From Ascaphus truei (Eukaryota; Chordata; Amphibia; Anura; Ascaphidae): a DNA stretch of 64,000 bases. This document shows, in pieces, positions 1 through 11,950 of the stretch. How positions within the stretch are numbered: position 1 is the stretch's first letter; each line of letters starts with the position of its first letter. The stretch is from assembly GCA_036426205.1 (NCBI GenBank), contig CM071573.1, positions 69,781,580 to 69,845,579 of the forward strand. Reading direction: 5' to 3'. Both the position numbers and the translations under genes were made by a program. The notes below the pieces were generated by a model. The model searched no databases, was not told the origin of the DNA, and saw nothing but the letters and a program-made list of their open reading frames with translations.

Positions 1-291
1 TGTCTCACTTTATTTTGAACTATGAAAGTCTTCCGGAGTTATTTTTTAAACTCTATATATTCAGGTTCTAAACCGGTTGCATTTCTGTGGGAAATGGAGA
101 CTTTGACAATCAGGACAGTCCCAGGATGATATGGAGCTGGGGTGTGAATACTGGACCTATGATACCTGTACTTCAATATTTAGTTGTGGTATGTTTTGGG
201 CGTGATACGGTGTAAACTGTAAAGTATCAACAGTCCAGCTTTTCTAAGAAAATTAATAGTACAAGTAGAGATTGTACAAATGACTCTAGAA

Positions 292-472
292 CAGGGGTAG
301 CCAACTCCAGTCCTCACGGACCACCAATAAGTCAGGTTTTCAGGATATCCGTGCTTCAGAACAGGTGGCTCAATCAGTGGCTCAGTTGAAGACTGTATTG
401 TGTGCTGAAGCAGGGATATCTTGAAAACCTGACCTGTTGGTAGCTCTTGAGGACTGGAGATGGCCACTCCTG
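292..472. mobile_element. hAT-like palindromic MITE, family A
   Basis: Foldback element with terminal CAGGGGTAG and CCACTCCTG. It carries the core 'GGATATCC' and 'CAGGTGGCTCAATCAG' found in all family A copies. Flanks CTCTAGAA and CTCTATAG match at 6 of 8 bases, as expected for an 8-bp hAT target duplication. Confidence 0.8.
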
Positions 473-954
473 CTCTATAGGTGGTAATAATTACTAAGTC
501 AACATTCTTGTGAATACAACAATAGACAAAAAAGCCCCAATGCTACAACCAGTATGACAAATTATTTTGTTCATTGCGATCAGAGAACAAACAGTTTGTT
601 CTTCTCACAAAACATTTCAAGCCTGTAACCACACCAAGGTAGCTCCTCTAAGACTGTGTATGACATTGTTGTGAATGCCAATATACCCACAAAATACCAA
701 AGCCATTCATGTTGTGTTATACTTTCTTTCAGCATTAATTGCTATTTCCGTCAACTAACTAAATTGTTTTCTTGCTCAATAAAACAGTAGTTTCTTTATT
801 GACATTATTAGTTATCTGCTCATAGAAACATTTATATTATTGCATCAAGTTGTAAGCGTGTCCATGCTGGCAACAGATTTCTATATATTTATCGGTCATC
901 CAGTCTTAAAATAAAAACGCATAGCTTGGACTGCTCCTTTTTATTATTTTAACA

Positions 955-1287
955 TAGGATTGAAGCAGGGGGTCTCTGGAGCAGAACCTCATTCATTTCA
1001 GCTCCGGGACCACCTGCTTCCGGAGATACTTACCTCCAAAGGAGGTGCCGGTAACTCGGCGCTGTTTAAATGTCCGGTCACGCAGGCCAATAAGAAGCCA
1101 CACCAGATTACATTATGACTACCTTCTGGCCTATGTGACAGGAGACATATAAGCCTTCATTACGAGAACTACACACATCCTAGTTGGGCTGCTACTGGTA
1201 CCCCCTATGAAGATAAGTATCTTGGGAAGCAGGAGGTCCCCAGAGCTGAAATCAACACGGTTCAGCTCCGGAGACCCCCTGTTTAAA
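955..1287. mobile_element. MITE family C (piggyBac-like), copy
   Basis: Starts GGATTGAAGCAGGGGGTCTC and ends in the inverted form GGAGACCCCCTG. The body has 'GGAGATACTTACCTCC' and 'GGCCAATAAGAAGCC'. Same family as 36480-36730, 49786-50088 and 51594-51822. Clean TTAA flanks are not seen here. Confidence 0.55.
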
Positions 1288-2110
1288 TTATAATGAGAGA
1301 GCGATACATTTCTTTATGACAAGTGAACATAATATAAAACGGGTGTTTACACGTATTCACAGTAATATCACATCAATGTTATAGGTAAACACACATAAAA
1401 GGGAAAATAAAACAAATATATGGCCAATATTGATTCCAAATGCGGAATAAATGTCACAGTACCATTCCTTCATTAATAGAAATTCAACAATTCAATATAT
1501 CTTGGTTAACTCATTTAAAAAAAAAAATGTTTAACCCTACTTTCTTTTCTAACCAAATTGTATAGAACTTTTCCATGAAAACAATTCGACTCCTTCGCTT
1601 CTCCATTTAGGGAAAGAACAAACAATTCAAATAAAATGGAACCGGCGGGGTGTGTGATGGGGGGGAACGACACTCTAATCACCACTTTATATCCATCAAC
1701 CTGTCATCAACCCCTCCAGTCCAGCAAACCTCCATCTCTATAACAGATTTGTTTTTGCCAAGTTACCCTCAATAACGCAACTGACACCCATTCAGGGTAT
1801 TTAAACCGAGCCATGACTTCTTTAATGACCGTTGGAGAGAAGTTGTTCAAATATGGTTTCCAGTTGGGGTTAAATTTCCCAGCTCTGTTAGAGATATCGG
1901 GAAGTCTACCAAACTTTTCTGTAATTATAATGTGAAAAAGAAAGGATTCTATTTGATTGATTTGATACTTGGTGGAAACAGTTTTAGCCAATTTACCAAT
2001 ATCGGTTTGCGAGCAGCCAGCATGTTCATCCCCGCCTGTCTGGGCAGGGTATCAGTCTGGGTCCTCCACACACCCAAATAGCAACGCCCTATAGTCCGAC
2101 GGTAGTTTTA

Positions 2111-2432
2111 GGCCGCGTCCAGGGTGAGAGCGCGTGCGTGCTTGAGCGCTGCGAGATGAATCGCATTATGTCAATGTGATCATCTATAGTGTGTGCCCGT
2201 GAGCGTTCCATGGAGAGCAGCTTGAGGAGACAAATTATTTTGTATTTGCCGCGTGATGGCTGGTCACGTGAGCGGTTAGCCCAATGAGGGCAAACTGGCT
2301 CCGTGATGTCATGGCCACACCCCCGAAACGTTCCGAATCGAGCTTACCTACAGGACAGGAATCGTCCCTGCTGCATGAGAGTGCCACGTCACGGCGCTCG
2401 GTTGCACACGCGCCATCAGCATGGACGAGACC
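2111..2432. mobile_element. Harbinger-like MITE with TTA target duplication
   Basis: Ends GGCCGCGTCCA and TGGACGAGACC form an imperfect inverted repeat. TTA flanks both sides (2108-2110 and 2433-2435), the 3-bp duplication typical of PIF/Harbinger. Same family as 2923-3543 and 37134-37604. Confidence 0.7.
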
Positions 2433-2505
2433 TTAGATGTAACAACCTATTCAAACAATTAAGTTTTGTTCCAGAATCTCCTGATCTTTATACAGTACCA
2501 TAGAC

Positions 2506-2745
2506 CAGGGGTGCGCAAATATTTCCCTGTGCGCATCCCTGCCTGCTCTCCTCAGCGACCTCTCTCCCCCCCCCCCCCCCCGCTCGACCCTGGCGTCAAA
2601 TGATGCACGGGGCATGTGACGTCACATTGCCGTGGTAACGTGTCATCACGTGACCCCGCGGTTACCAGAAGGGAAGATAAGTGTATTATAGAGGCCTCTT
2701 ACGGTTCCCCGCCATTTAATTTAAATGCCTGTGGGGAGAGCGCTG
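2506..2745. mobile_element. hAT-like MITE, family B, 3'-truncated
   Basis: Begins CAGGGGTGCGCAAA and shares the body 'GACGTCACATTGCC', 'GAGGCCTCT' and 'CATTTAATTTAAATGCC' with 4399-4697. The right terminus is missing. A C-homopolymer lies at about 2567-2581. Confidence 0.6.
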
Positions 2746-2922
2746 CCATAGACAGTTGGCGATTGTAGCGTCTGTGTAGACTGCTTCCGTATCAGTTGGA
2801 AATGTATTTAGTTGTTTTGGTACCAAAAAGGCAAGATTGAGTAATTTAAATTGTAATTCGCACAAATTAGCATCTAGTGTAATTGCGTGTACTTCCCTGT
2901 ATCCATAAAGTATGGTCTTCAA

Positions 2923-3543
2923 GGCCTCGGGCATGAGCGCTGACCCGTGCTGAGGCGCGCTCTCACTTACCAGTGAGCCCCTGCAGCCGCAATGAGAGCG
3001 GCTTTAGCAGGGGCTCGCGCACGCTTCCGCAAGTGTGCGGAAGCATAGGTCTTATACAAATTTTAGTTTCAAGCGCTCCAATGAGGGCGAACCAGCTCCG
3101 TGACGTCACAGCCCCCCCCCCCCCCCCCAACACGCCCCCGACGGCGCGCGGACCAAGGCCAGGGAAAGCACCCGCTTTTCCTCAGCCTCCGTGCGCCTCA
3201 GCACGGCTGCAGTCCTATGCGTCATGGGTGGATGGAGCTGGGCAGAGGCGCGCTGAGGCTGAGGGAAAGCGGGTGCTTTCCCTGGCCTTAGACCGCACGT
3301 CGTCCGGGGGCGTGTCGGGGGGGGCCTGTGACGTCACGGAGCTGGTTCGCCCTCATTGGCCGAACCGCTCACGTGACCGGCCCTGCGCTCCCTTGAGCGC
3401 TTGAATTAAAAATTTTGCTACGGCTTACGCTTCCGCACGCTTGCGGAAGCGTAAGCAAGCACCTGCTAAAGCCGCTCTCATTGCGGCTGCAGGGGCTCAC
3501 TGCTGAGCAGCTTCGCGCCTAAGCGCTGACCATGCCCGAGGCC
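2923..3543. mobile_element. 621-bp foldback Harbinger-like element
   Basis: Termini GGCCTCGGGCATGAGCGC and the inverted GCTGACCATGCCCGAGGCC. The two arms are long, GC-rich complements; for example CAGCTCCGTGACGTCACAG near 3090 pairs with CTGTGACGTCACGGAGCTG near 3330. Flanks are CAA/TAA. No transposase is encoded. The arms could fold into a long hairpin when transcribed. Confidence 0.75.
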
Positions 3544-3842
3544 TAAGTCAGGAAGATCTGGGAAATCGACTTGCTAACTATTAAGTAAGGTAGTCCAATG
3601 ATTAGCGGCACCAATTTCCATGACAGGCGTATATATGAGCCGTGAGGTAAAGCCCAGCTGCAGAGAAGCCGATACGTTGGACTCCAAGAGATTACAGTCT
3701 AACTTCTGTGGGAAGTCTCTGAGTTATGATTGGCTATAGTGTCTGATTTGAAGAAAGGCAAAAGAAAAGTGAGAATTTGGTCAATTATATTTAGCTTTAA
3801 GTTGATCAAATCTTAGGAAAATGTGGCTCTCTGTTATGAAAC

Positions 3843-4007
3843 AGACCCCCCCCCCCCCCTCCCCCCCAAAACAGTTTTTCAGGATATCCCTGCTTCAGCT
3901 CAGGTGGTCTTTGACTGAGTCACTGATTGAGCCACCTGTGCTGAAGTTGGGATATCCTGAAAACCTGACTTGTTGGGAGACTTGAGGACTGGAGTTGAGC
4001 ACCCCTG
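3843..4007. mobile_element. hAT-like palindromic MITE, family A, degraded left end
   Basis: Right end GGAGTTGAGCACCCCTG and core TCAGGATATCCCTGCTTCAG are intact. The left terminus is replaced by a C-rich run (3847-3868). Confidence 0.65.
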
Positions 4008-4398
4008 CCTCACAGTATGAATACCCCTTGGACTTACTTTTTAAAGGGTTTCTCTTGCTATGTGGAGTCTTTGCAGAATTGCTCTATCCATTTCTTGAAA
4101 TTCACTCTTCCAATAGCTGGTATTACAACAGCTGCTATAGTTGCTCACAATGCTGGGAGAATATTTGACATCCACATATTGGTATACTATATAAAAGGAA
4201 GGTTGCCTAATTGGGATAATTGTCTTTGTTGTAGGTCAACCTTTGACCCTATGCAACAGAATGGGTCAATAACTGGCTTCCCTGTGTCCTTGTAGTTAAT
4301 GGATTTCTCTTTGTCCTTGCTGTGTTTTCAAACTTTCAAGCTAGAATCATTGTTGACACAATACACAGCAGAAGGAACCATTCTAATAGCCTCTAGAA

Positions 4399-4697
4399 CA
4401 GGGGTGCGCAAACTGGGGGTGGGGGGGTGCAGGGTTTACAGAGGCCCCACGCGCTTCCCAAAGGCACTTAAATTAAATGCCGGGGAAGCGGCTAAGGCCT
4501 CTGTAAACTGCACTTACCTTGGCTCAGGCGGCTTCTTAGACGCGTCGCCATTTGACGTCGCGGGGTCATGTCACGTTGCCATAGCAACGTGATGTCATGA
4601 TGCCCAGACACCCGAGCCGAGGTAAGGGGAGGATAGCGCGCAGAGAGGGGGCAGCCGGCAGGGGGGCGCAAGGAAAAAAAAAGATTGCGCTCCCCTG
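4399..4697. mobile_element. hAT-like MITE, family B, intact with perfect TSD
   Basis: Ends CAGGGGTGCGCAAAC and GCGCTCCCCTG. Flanked by a perfect 8-bp duplication CTCTAGAA (4391-4398 and 4698-4705), the preferred hAT target nTCTAGAn. No ORF of transposase type inside. Confidence 0.85.
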
Positions 4698-5155
4698 CTC
4701 TAGAACATGTGCTTGAAAAAAAATCTTCTTTTGCAGTTTCATATTGTATATTGTTTATTAAACCATTATTGTGGATTTGTGGCTATTCCTATATAATTTA
4801 GTATTAATTTCCCTTAATTATGAGTAGACTGAACTCTTCAAAGCAAAACAAAGAAAACCTGTATTTGTAGCAAAGGCTTCATTTCATTGTCCTATGTGCT
4901 AAGAATAACTTTTAACAACCATCCCTTTTATTTTGTGACTGCAACTGCATTTGTGACTGTTGACTATGAGATTTAATTGACTACCTAAAGGATGAGTAAA
5001 AAAAAAAAAATGCTGAAAATGAAAGATTTTTTTTTTTTTAAAGTTAGTGTGTTGGGAATGTGTGTAAACAATGTGAACGGAGAGTTGGCAATAGTTTTAG
5101 TTAATTTGTCTTCTTTCTTGTTTGTCTTTAATGTTGTGTCCTCCCCTGCTCCTAA

Positions 5156-5435
5156 GGCCACGCTTATAGTGACGGCGACTTGACCGATGACGTCACCCGT
5201 CGCAGTCGCCATTGCGATTCTTACATTTAAAAACAAGGCCAGCGACGTCATAGAGGGGGAAGGCAGAGGGAGGGAGAAGCTCCTGATTGGCCAAAAGGGA
5301 ACACCGTCACCGAAAAAAATCAAATGTCAGTGACTACCAGATGTTTGGTCGCTCTGTCGCGTGCACTATATGTGCCGACGACGGCAACAATGCATTTGTT
5401 TTGATGCGACGGTCGCCGTCACTATAAGTGCAGCC
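5156..5435. mobile_element. Harbinger-like MITE, second family ('CTTATAGTG')
   Basis: Left terminus GGCCACGCTTATAGTGACGG preceded by TAA; right terminus CCGTCACTATAAGTGCAGCC. Same family as 61957-62264, which has clean TAA flanks. The right-side TAA is not preserved here. Confidence 0.65.
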
Positions 5436-6013
5436 TGTCTACTCACAAGGGGGTTGTGTATACACCTAATTACATTATCACTGAGATTGAGAAAAAAGAC
5501 AAACAACCTCAATGGCTGTAAACGAAAACTTGGACAATTTACACACACACAAAAATAATGTACTTTCAGGAAATAAAGCATTGATCACCTCAACAATATT
5601 TATCCCATTTAAAATATCAATGCCAACTGTTTACTTTGGTCCTACTTGGTACTAAAGAAAGAGACCCTTCCAGGATGAAAGTAACACTAAGTACAGTGGC
5701 ATGTTTATTAGGTTAAATGGAGCTCATTGACCCTTGAAATAAATCAGACCACTATAAGTAATAGATAATGTCCCCAAACCTTTAAAGCAGTAGTCTGCGC
5801 TGATCAACGTTGCATTTTTTTTTTACTGCATCAAGAGCTGTTCTCGCCCATTCCAGCGAGTCGCTGTCCCCTCTGGCAGTGAAAGGGTTAAAGCCCCAGT
5901 CTCCATTAAAACAACAATCACCCCCTTGCTATTCAATTTCTTTTGTCTTTTTTTTTTTTTAACAGACTGAATTATTATATAAAATAATCATTTATAATTT
6001 ATACCATACCATG

Positions 6014-6121
6014 CAGGAATTGAACCCATGACCCTTCATATGCTATTCATCACACCAACCCTGTGGTGTAGCAGCTAGAGAATTGCTACTAGCATACGAA
6101 GGGTCATGGGTTCGATTCCTA
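6014..6121. repeat. Head-to-head pair of tRNA-like (pol III type) sequences
   Basis: On + a B box GGGTTCGATTCC (6108-6119) lies 34 bp after an A-box-like TGGTGTAGCAG (6064-6074), with a tRNA-like middle TTGCTACTAGCATACGAAG. On - the same arrangement occurs in mirror image: B box at 6016-6027 (read on + as GGAATTGAACCC) and A-box-like 6046-6058. Neither half has a complete acceptor stem, so these look like tRNA-derived SINE heads rather than tRNA genes. Confidence 0.5.
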
Positions 6122-6239
6122 AATGTGTATTATATAAAATGCGCTCGAAAGTCAAATTGGAAGCTGTGCACGTGGACGCAGCTTGAGGAAGCAGGGAGAG
6201 GAGAGAGCTGCAGATGCCAGGTAAGTCTGTGGCAGCCAT

Positions 6240-6325
6240 TTCACAATCCCGGTTAACGCTATCCCGGTTATAACGTGGTCCCATTATGTGGACCCCAAGC
6301 ACCGTGTTATAACGGGGTTCAGCTG
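6240..6325. mobile_element. Tigger-like MITE, end fragment
   Basis: Terminus GTTATAACGGGGTTCAGCTG followed by TA, with internal repeats of 'GGTTATAACG'. This is the usual layout of pogo/Tigger MITE ends. The other end is not identified. Confidence 0.4.
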
Positions 6326-7446
6326 TATTCAGATATTTTCAGATATCCCTTGAGCACACTACGGGCCTAGTTATATAAAGTGTTTATTGCATGACTTCGG
6401 GACAAAAAGCTCCATTTACTTTAATATGGTTTGCTTCATTGATGAGCATATTTTTAATAGCTTTTCAAATGTACGTCCAAAAACCTAACCCCGAAAAATC
6501 ACATTGAAACATTCCATGGGATATACATTAGGCGCTGCTTTGTGTTATGGATCATAACCAACTTTTGTAACAATGATTAAAGTTGCTGTAATTTTTGTTA
6601 CTCAGAACTGGCAATTTTACATTATTTGATATTAATCTCTGAACTGTAAAACACCTGGAAGCTGTAACAGTGAAGTATTTGATTAGAATGAAAAAGACCT
6701 AAAGGCAGTTAAAAAAAAAAAAGTACTTTCAATCAATTAAGTTTGAATGATTCATAAGTAAAGACCTAAGAAGAACGACAAGTTAAACCTGATGTGTTAC
6801 ACCTTAAAATGCTTGTTTAACAAGGCTAATTTATCTGGTTATTTCTTCTTCTTGTCATGCAGTTCTGGATTTCTGAAACGGCCTTTGAGACACTTGCTTT
6901 GCATCATGTTGTCTCATACATAATGACTTTGTCATTATGCCTTAAATAATTGCATTTGCATCATAACATGAATAATGCACATTATGTACTGGCCCATAGA
7001 GCTTGAAAAAGCAAACATGGTACTAAGATGGTACTGCATGAAAAAATGAATAGGTCAGTGATGTGTATGTACCATGCTCCCAAAAGATCTGCACAGATCG
7101 TATAAAAGGCCCCTTTGTATTAAGAGATGGGGAAACATGAAGCAGCAGGTGTCTGAAAGCCTGGCGACTCGACAGCAGAGTATTATCCAGTTGATAATAT
7201 CCCATTGTAGAATTTTTTCTGTTGAGGTCTATACTTCTGCCATAATTATCAATTTCGCTTAAAAGGGGAAATTCATGACTTTGTTGTATGTGGGTTATAT
7301 GTTTTATAATTTCTCATTTTTGCTTCTGTACCTAGCTTTTCTAACTGTACTGTACAAAGGAGCAGATTCGGACACCATTTGCCCCCTTATCGATAGTATG
7401 CACACCAACTTTAAGGGCACACGACCCCTCCCAATACAATTTATAG

Positions 7447-7629
7447 CAGGAGTGGCCAACTCCAGTCCTCAAGGGCCACCAACAGGCCAGGTTATCAGGA
7501 AATCCCTGCTTCAGCACAGGTGGCTCAATCAGTGGCTCACTCGTTGACTGAGCCACCTGTGCTTAAGGACGGATATCCTGAAAACCTGACCTGTTGGTGG
7601 CCCTTGAGGACTGGAGTTGGCCACTCCTG
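7447..7629. mobile_element. hAT-like palindromic MITE, family A, near-intact
   Basis: Termini CAGGAGTGGCCAACTCC and GGAGTTGGCCACTCCTG are exact inverted complements. Flanks ATTTATAG and ATTTAGGG partly agree as an 8-bp duplication. Confidence 0.85.
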
Positions 7630-8647
7630 ATTTAGGGTGTTGTTCCATTCAGTCCTTTATCAAAAACTCTTAAAAATGAGTGATTTAGTGATATTGTTTT
7701 GGTTTTTGTGCACTTGAAGGCTATAACTGACAGCCATTTTAATCCCTGGTACAAGGTACTGTATATAAATACTAATGTTTTTAAATGCGAATTTTTTTGT
7801 ATATTCGTGTTACGGTATCCTCAGGAGAATCTATTTTTAGCATGGAGAATTGATGCACATTCATTACTTGCGTGACCAAACTGGAGCCCTCAAATTAAAA
7901 TTCCTAATGTTTGTAGATTGGTCTTTCAACATCCAAATAAGACAGTAAGACATGTGATACCTGAAAGTCTTTCTCCAAGTGCCAGTAATTTGGGTGCACC
8001 CTGCCAGGAATTTTGTATGAAGGCTCATTTCACTGTTTGAGTTTTTGAGCACTGTTATAAATGTATTTAACATAAGCTTAACCCTCTTTGTGGTTCCACC
8101 AGGCACAAACGAGGTTAAATGATTAGCTATAAAAATATATATTTTCCAAAACAAGAGGCCATACAATCACTTTTAATTTCATACGCTGTGTATGTTTTTA
8201 AATGACAATGTCCAGAATTCATTAAAAAACTACAACTGATTACTGCAGAAGCCCAACTTTTATAAACGATCCAGTAAAAAGTAAAGCAAAGTAATTTGAG
8301 TTGATGAACAACAGGAAAAACATGTGCAACTTATTTCTTAAGAGCGTACATGTTTGTACTTAAGTGTTCAATTCATAGTGCTAACTCTATTAAATGCTTG
8401 AAAAAATACTACTACTTGCAATATTTGGCAGTTGAACAAACTGTAAAGGTAAAGATGAAAATGATTAGCTTCTAATGTATCTGAATTTCTAGAGAGATAT
8501 TTTGGGCTGTGATTGTGTAGTTATGAAACCATGCACAATTAATAAAAAAAACTTTGCCTGCCTTCTGATTCCCCCTGTTTTGGGTTCTCTGGCCCCCTAT
8601 TCAGTGTGCTGCGAAGCTGCTTCTCCGTTCTGGAGAAGGGCTTAATG

Positions 8648-8800
8648 CAGGGGTTCTGAACTCTAGTCCTCAATTCCCCCCAACAGGTCAGGTTTTCAGG
8701 ATATCCCTGCTTCACTACAGATGGCTCAGAAGACTGAGCAGGGATATCATGAAAACCTGATCTGTTGGGGTGTCTTGAAGACTGAAGTTGAGAACCCTTG
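8648..8800. mobile_element. hAT-like palindromic MITE, family A
   Basis: Starts CAGGGGTTCTGAACTC and ends GAGTTGAGAACCCTTG-like. Flanks GCTTAATG and ACTTAATG differ at one of 8 bases, supporting an 8-bp target duplication. Confidence 0.8.
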
Positions 8801-9138
8801 ACTTAATGATCAGATTTAAATCTCCAGCACAGAGAAGCTGTTAGAAATACAGCTTTACATATTTCATGTTCTTAATGGAGACGTAACAAAGAACATATAC
8901 CAGTGAATTTAAAAATACCGTATTAATGTTGAAAGCAATCTACTGTTCCAATATAATAGTTATGACAAAAACTAATTAAACTAGTTTACCCCTGTTATAT
9001 CTAGATGCGAAGTTTCCAAAGAATCTGGATTTCAAAAGCATCTGGAAAAAGCAGTTCACGCCCTTCATATTTAAGAGCAAAATCTACAAAGAAACTAAAT
9101 TTCAATAACCACTGATTCACAAGTATGATTGAGTAGAT

Positions 9139-9232
9139 CAGAGGTGGCCAACTCCAGTCCTCAAGGGCCATCCACAGGTCAGATTTTTATTCCTGCTTCA
9201 GCACAGGTGTCTCAATGAGGGGCTCAGTCAAG
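9139..9232. mobile_element. hAT-like MITE, family A, left half only
   Basis: CAGAGGTGGCCAACTCCAGT and 'GCTTCAGCACAGGTG' are present, but the inverted right arm is absent. Confidence 0.65.
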
Positions 9233-9480
9233 AGGAGGGAGTGGAACCCCAGACTGGCATAGAAATGTAGGTAATTACTATATTGTAACAGTAAGTTGAT
9301 TTCAACATTCATACAATATCTTATACTATATTAGTGAAAGCACTGTATGCCTGCCTGCATGCATGCATGCCAGCCTGCCTGCCTGCTGGATGTCCGGTGT
9401 CCCTAGGGGAAATCTCATTGGTCCCTTGGGCCGCCCACGCACACCTCTCATTGGCCTGAGGCGGAGTGACGGCCCAAAGG

Positions 9481-9554
9481 ACACACAGGGACACAAACAC
9501 ACACACAGGGACACACACACACACACACAGGGACACACACACACACACACACCA
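9481..9554. repeat. CA repeat with GGGACACA interruptions
   Basis: Tandem (CA)n broken by regularly spaced AGGGACACA units. The open frames here on both strands are by-products of the repeat. Confidence 0.9.
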
Positions 9555-9599
9555 TCTTGTTTGGAGAGAGAGAAAAAAAACTTTTTTTTTTTTTTTTCC

Positions 9600-10250
9600 T
9601 TTAAAGTTCTTTAACCCCCAGACCTTTTAGTGTTCTGCCCGCATTCTCCACCATATGTGACAAACAGCTTACTCCGGGGCTCCGCTGCTTGTCCGGGACG
9701 GTTAGAACACGGTCTTTTGGGGTAGGTTAAATGAGGAGGCGTCACGTACTGTTCCTTTAAACAGGCTGGGCCTGGTTTATTCAGTCCCAGGCACTGAGAC
9801 TGCCACAGTGCATACAACAGAAAACAGATCAAAACAAAAGCTGCTCACCTGAGCGATAACTTAACTTAGATATCCCTGACTCAGGGTTGGACGTGGCTTT
9901 TCCACTTCCAACATCAAAACACGGTACTTTTGCAGTCTTACACAAATGAACAGAAAGATTGAACCTGTTTGGGGAAGAGGCTTCTCCCCTCTGTAGTTCA
10001 GCAGCCTTCCAGCCTCCTGGCTCTTGTGGGGAGACCAGAGCAAACAGGAAATCAGTCTTTCATACCTGATTCCTAATTAGCATGAGAGGTGACAGAAATC
10101 AGGTAGCAGACAAACTCTGGTCTGGATCTCTCATCCCTCAGTTCCAGCGCTTGCCAAACTGTGGGATGGAGTGTATGTATTATAAGGCTGCACTCCCAGG
10201 CCAAACAGGATAGAAACTGTCTAGTATCCTGGGAGCCCTATATACGGAAT
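9600..10250. other. Unclassified sequence before the CA array
   Basis: Unique-looking GC-moderate sequence, possibly a fragment of an LTR-like element ('GAGGAGGCGTCACGTACTG', 'GCTCACCTGAG'). No gene or second copy identified in the window. Confidence 0.3.
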
Positions 10251-10273
10251 TTATTACCATCCCCTGGTTTCTG

Positions 10274-11057
10274 TCACAACACACACATGTGTATACACAC
10301 ACACGTATACACACACACACACGTATACACAAACACACACACGTAGACACAAACACACACACGTATACACAAACACACACACGTAGACACACACACACAT
10401 ACACACACACGTAGACACACACGTACACACACACACACGTACACACACGCACGTAGACACACGCACGTAGACACACACACGTACACGTAGACACACACAC
10501 ATGTACACGTAGACACACACACATGTACACGTAGACACGTACACACACACATGTACACGTACACACACACACATGTACACGTAGACACGTACACACACAC
10601 ACATGTACACGTATACTCACACACATGTACACGTACACACACACATGGAGACATACACACACACATAGAGACATACACACACACACATGTACACACACAC
10701 ACACACGTATACACTCACACACGTATACACACAGGTATACATACACATAATGTATACACACACACACATGTATACACACACATGTGTATACACACACATG
10801 TGTATACACACACATGTGTATACACACACATGTGTACACACACACATGTGTACACACACACGTGTATACACACACACGTATATACACACACATGTATATA
10901 CACACACATGTATACACACACACACATGTATACACACATACACATGTATACACACACACACACATGTATACACACACACACGTATACACACACACACACA
11001 CACGTGTATACACACACATGTGTATACACACACAAACATGTGTACACACACACAAAT

Positions 11058-11092
<35 letters not shown>

Positions 11093-11492
11093 ATGTATAC
11101 ACACAAACATGTATACACACACAAACATGTATACACACGTGTATACACACACACACGTATACACACACACAATATATACATACACACAATGTATACACAC
11201 ACACATGTGTATACACACACGTGTATACACACACACACGTGTATACACACACACGTGTATACACACACACACGTGTATACACACACGTGTATACACACAC
11301 ACATACGTGTATACACACACACGTGTATACACACACACGTGTATACACACACACGTGTATACACACACACGTGTATACACATACACACACACACGTGTAT
11401 ACACACACACACGTACACATACACACACACACACATGTATACACACACACACATACAATGTATACACACAAACATGTATACACACACACACC
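10274..11492. repeat. 1.2 kb CA/ACGTATACAC satellite-like array
   Basis: Continuous alternating purine-pyrimidine DNA built from ACACAC with ACGTATAC, ATGTATAC and GTGTATAC blocks. Left part is rich in ACGTAGACAC, right part in GTGTATACACAC. Both strands give long Cys/Val/Tyr or Thr/His/Tyr frames with no protein character. The region is expected to adopt non-B (Z-type) DNA readily. Confidence 0.95.
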
Positions 11493-11950
11493 CCAGCACC
11501 ACCACATCAGCACACCGGTATCCCATGCCCCCCCAGCACACTGGCATTCTCGGCTCCCCACCATTCCCAGCCCCCATCAACACCATCAGCACCCACACAT
11601 CGCCACCTTTGCACCTCCCCCATCGGCACACCCACATCCGCACCCCCACATCAGCACCAAACCCTCCCAAATCAGCACACCAATACAATCACCATCAGTA
11701 CAGCCACAGCAGCACTACCACCGCACATGGGCCGCGTGGACCACTCCCCACCCAAATGCCACACCCACACCACAAACATCCCGGGCAACGCCGGGGCTCT
11801 CAGCTAGTAGTTTATATCCACTAGTATGTGTGTTTCTTTGCAACACCTCACCATAGAACCTAAAATATGCAGGGCTGGATTTCTTACAAAGTGGCGTCAA
11901 CGAAATTTGGGTAAGGGCCTCTGTCTTTTTCAAAAACGTTTTTTTGCTTG

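Noticed and set aside
2973..3404. 143-codon plus-strand frame with proline run
   Set aside because: Lies within the GC-rich foldback MITE; proline run comes from a C-homopolymer.
6062..6121. Functional tRNA gene
   Set aside because: A and B boxes are present, but there is no complete acceptor stem and no terminator T-run; it fits a tRNA-derived SINE head.
10274..11492. CRISPR-like repeat/spacer pattern
   Set aside because: Eukaryotic simple-sequence array with no unique spacers.
10180..11856. Very long open frames (up to about 500 codons) on both strands over the CA array
   Set aside because: They exist because (CA)n/ACGTATAC units lack stops; composition is only Cys/Val/Tyr or Thr/His/Tyr, with no domain, splice or start evidence.
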